Positions 5,012-6,548 of a stretch of 6,548 nt of DNA are shown here, in pieces. The position numbers and the translations under genes were made by a program. Origin of the DNA: Bacteroidota bacterium (GTDB taxonomy: Bacteria > Bacteroidota > Bacteroidia > Bacteroidales > UBA4417); the NCBI GenBank assembly GCA_020048595.1, contig JAIFMH010000349.1:1-6548 (forward strand). Reading direction: 5' to 3'. The number at the start of each line of letters is the position of its first letter. Position 1 is the stretch's first letter. A model generated the notes under the pieces. The model worked only from the letters and a program-made list of their open reading frames with translations. It was not told the DNA's origin and did no database searches.

Positions 5012-5668
5012 TCAGATACGTACTTTGGTATTTATTCCAAATACATTGTAAACTTTCCATTCCCAGGTAGGTCTTGTTTTTTGGTAACAATAGTAAATAT
5101 CAATCCCAAAATGTTCGTTTCTGAAAAGATGAAATCCTCCATACAAACGCATTGTTTGAACCTTCTGAAAATTAATATTAGTGAACAATTCACTCATCAG
5201 ATATGGCTTTGGCAATTTATTCGTGGACCGAACAAAAAAATCAATGTTTGTAATGTTGTCCAGTCCATATTGAGTATCCGAGGCTTTATAAGTTTTGGAG
5301 ACCAGTCGATTAGCAACCTTAACGATCATATTGTCCGAATGCCAAAAATATACTCCGTAAAGCATATAGGTTTGTCCGGGATTCCAACTATTGAATTTAA
5401 AACTTTCAGTTTGACGAAGTCCCAGACCAAGTGATAACTTTTCACTTATTTTGTGGTAAGCAATCAGATCAAAATGAAAATAATCGAGTCTATCATTCTG
5501 ATTGCTGTAATGGTCTTTATTTGAAATTACCAGATCCGTTTTATCATTCACAGAATATGTAATACTTGTCGAATTCCATAGGTAAGAACCATTGCTAGCC
5601 AATTGAGCAACGCCATCAGAAGAACAAAAAGCGAACATAATGATTATAAGTCCGATAATTTTTATCAT
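5012..5668 (-). CDS. Exported beta-barrel-like protein (DUF2490-like)
   Basis: A 218-residue protein with a clear signal peptide (MIKIIGLIIIMFAFCSSDGVAQ, likely cut near residues 21-22). The mature part is built of alternating aromatic/polar strands of membrane beta-barrel type: SYLWNSTSITYSVNDKTDL, HFDLIAYHKISEKLSLGLGL, YMLYGVYFW, MRLYGGFHLF and a terminal VFGINTKVRI. The 'W..ts..y.vndKtdl' opening and 'y.kisekLslGlGlR' middle resemble the DUF2490 family of small outer-membrane proteins, whose function is unknown. I infer an outer-membrane location; porin activity is not shown. It lies between a terminator and the DUF1080 gene, 81 bp from the latter, in a glycan cluster, so a role in uptake or envelope adjustment is possible. 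The 'hypothetical protein' alternative remains fair. Confidence 0.7.
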   Translation of the reverse strand: MIKIIGLIIIMFAFCSSDGVAQLASNGSYLWNSTSITYSVNDKTDLVISNKDHYSNQNDRLDYFHFDLIAYHKISEKLSLGLGLRQTESFKFNSWNPGQTYMLYGVYFWHSDNMIVKVANRLVSKTYKASDTQYGLDNITNIDFFVRSTNKLPKPYLMSELFTNINFQKVQTMRLYGGFHLFRNEHFGIDIYYCYQKTRPTWEWKVYNVFGINTKVRI

Positions 5669-5694
5669 TCTCAGTTGCCCTATTTATTGACTAA

Positions 5695-5724
5695 ATTATA
5701 CTCATAAAAGATTCAATAATGCAA
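5695..5724 (-). promoter_or_regulatory. Promoter-like element before the barrel gene
   Basis: Minus strand: TTGCAT (5724-5719), 18 bp, then TATAAT (5700-5695) followed by TTAG. It resembles a general bacterial sigma-70 promoter. It also has a Bacteroidota-like TTTG 21 bp before TATAATTT, but not a full TAnnTTTG box. It lies just after the terminator of the oxidoreductase gene and 26 nt before the ATG at 5668, where a promoter is expected. Confidence 0.45.
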
Positions 5725-5739
5725 AACACATTTTAAATC

Positions 5740-5783
5740 AAAAGGGAGGCATGAAAAAATTGATTTTCTCATACCTCTCTTTT
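5740..5783 (-). terminator. Long hairpin terminator after the oxidoreductase gene
   Basis: Arms 5740-5760 and 5763-5783 form a 21-bp stem with a 2-nt gap. In minus-strand RNA there is one A-C mismatch and two G-U pairs; in plus-strand RNA there are two mismatches. The stem's 3' arm ends in a run of U residues (CCCUUUU), but only a broken U-tract follows. It begins about 49 nt past the oxidoreductase stop and separates that transcript from the barrel gene. Confidence 0.6.
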
Positions 5784-5831
5784 CGGGAAACTGAGTTATT
5801 TTAACCAAGAAAATAATTCACTTTATCAAAC

Positions 5832-6548
5832 TTAAATTTTCGGTTCCCATCCTTTCTCGTATTCACGACCCCATAGTTTTTGGGCTTCAGAGTCTCCAAT
5901 AATGTGTCCGTTTTTAGGATCGATATTAAGATCACGTCCCACGCGCCAGGAAATATTTCCCAATTGCATCGCTGTTATGCTCTTATGTCCTAATTCAACA
6001 TCACAGTTTGGACGTCGGTTATTTCTTATTGCATCTAAAAAGTCGGCAACATGAAGGCTATCCATTCCTAAACTCGGGCTGGCAGTATTACGGCCTTCCA
6101 GAGCACCTTCTACAATAAGCGATTTCACTTCGTTAATCAGCTTACCATCATTGTCATATACCTTATAACTATCTCCACCGGTATCTAAGCTTCCTTTTTC
6201 ACCGTAGAAAATAATGCCACGATCAGCTCCTTCAATGGCTCTTCCATTCGAACTTCTGCATTCCCACATCAATGAGACACGTCCAGGATAATCCATGGTT
6301 ATTATCTGGGTATCGGGAGTTTCCCAGTCGTCTTTGTAATGGTATCTGCCTCCTACTGAGGTCACCCGGGTTGGAAACTCTACCCCAAGCCCCCAGCGGG
6401 CAACGTCAACTTCATGTGTTCCATTATTCAAGGCTTCGCCTGTACCGTAATTCCATAACCAATGCCAATTATAGTGAATCAAATTTTCCTGGTAAGTGGC
6501 ACGTGGTGCAGGGCCTTGCCACAGTTCGTAGTCGAGCCAGGACGGTAC
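5832..6548 (-). CDS. Gfo/Idh/MocA-family oxidoreductase, C-terminal 238 residues
   Basis: The frame is open to the window's right edge, so the protein is 5'-truncated; the TTG at 6482 is not a real start, because in-frame codons continue upstream (PSWLDYELWQGPAPRATYQ). The visible part is the substrate-binding C-terminal alpha/beta domain of the NAD(P)-dependent Gfo/Idh/MocA family. Landmarks are ELWQGPAP (8-15), HYNWHWLWNYGTGEALNNGT (25-44) and HEVDVARW (45-52) with the probable catalytic His45, GGRYHYKDDWETPDTQ, GxxGSLDTGG, and the closing LGNISWRVGRDLNIDP segment. In place of the Asp-x3-His of inositol dehydrogenases this has Asn-x3-His, as I recall from this subgroup. The NAD-binding Rossmann domain and any Tat signal lie outside the window. 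Beside DUF1080 it likely oxidises or reduces a sugar at C3; the exact substrate is unknown. Confidence 0.88.
   Translation of the reverse strand, partial: VPSWLDYELWQGPAPRATYQENLIHYNWHWLWNYGTGEALNNGTHEVDVARWGLGVEFPTRVTSVGGRYHYKDDWETPDTQIITMDYPGRVSLMWECRSSNGRAIEGADRGIIFYGEKGSLDTGGDSYKVYDNDGKLINEVKSLIVEGALEGRNTASPSLGMDSLHVADFLDAIRNNRRPNCDVELGHKSITAMQLGNISWRVGRDLNIDPKNGHIIGDSEAQKLWGREYEKGWEPKI

Noticed and set aside
5081..5434. 117-residue plus-strand open frame
   Set aside because: It lies antisense to the barrel-like gene, has no recognisable domain, signal or promoter, and the minus-strand protein has a convincing signal peptide and strand pattern.
5832..6482. Reading the oxidoreductase as a complete 216-residue protein starting at 6482
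   Set aside because: The codon there is TTG inside a longer open frame; family-typical residues continue upstream to the window edge, so the gene is truncated by the window.
1..6548. CRISPR array, tRNA, rRNA or riboswitch
   Set aside because: I found no regularly spaced direct repeats, cloverleaf or known aptamer pattern on either strand by eye.

Overview
The window is AT-rich bacterial DNA, and every gene I can support lies on the minus strand. Several independent signs point to Bacteroidota. Two promoters carry the Bacteroidota TTTG / TAnnTTTG signature instead of E. coli-type boxes. Starts lack Shine-Dalgarno leaders. The gene content also fits: an iduronate-2-sulfatase-like S1 sulfatase, a DUF1080 lipoprotein, a Gfo/Idh/MocA oxidoreductase of the 'YNWHWLWNYG' type, and an AAA/DUF4143 ATPase. 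A marine, sediment or gut glycan degrader is likely; genus and species cannot be read from the sequence.

Right two thirds (about 3950-6548 down to 2365): a glycan-degradation cluster, read right to left. It starts with a Gfo/Idh/MocA oxidoreductase (5' end outside the window), closed by a strong hairpin terminator. Then come a small beta-barrel-like exported protein (DUF2490-like), a DUF1080 (3-keto-disaccharide hydrolase-like) lipoprotein, and an exported S1 sulfatase. Gfo/Idh enzymes and DUF1080 proteins are linked to oxidation of sugars at C3 and cleavage of the resulting 3-keto-glycosides. With a sulfatase beside them, the inferred job is stripping sulfate from, and cutting, a sulfated or uronic-acid-containing oligosaccharide. 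A possible frameshifted gene remnant lies between the DUF1080 and sulfatase genes.

Left third (1-2364): an accessory, repeat-rich stretch. An AAA+ ATPase with a DUF4143 domain is driven by a near-ideal Bacteroidota promoter whose upstream half is embedded in a perfect 52-bp palindrome. Upstream of it is a small Cys-containing gene that appears to have lost its stop codon by a 1-nt slip and now reads through its own intrinsic terminator. Two families of diverged intergenic repeats surround these genes, and one of them forms hairpin terminators downstream of both the ATPase and the sulfatase. At the left edge is the N-terminus of a HicB-like antitoxin gene with its promoter. The most unusual features are the palindrome/promoter overlap, the lost-stop small gene, and the repeat-borne terminators. 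I see no CRISPR array, tRNA, rRNA or complete transposase.
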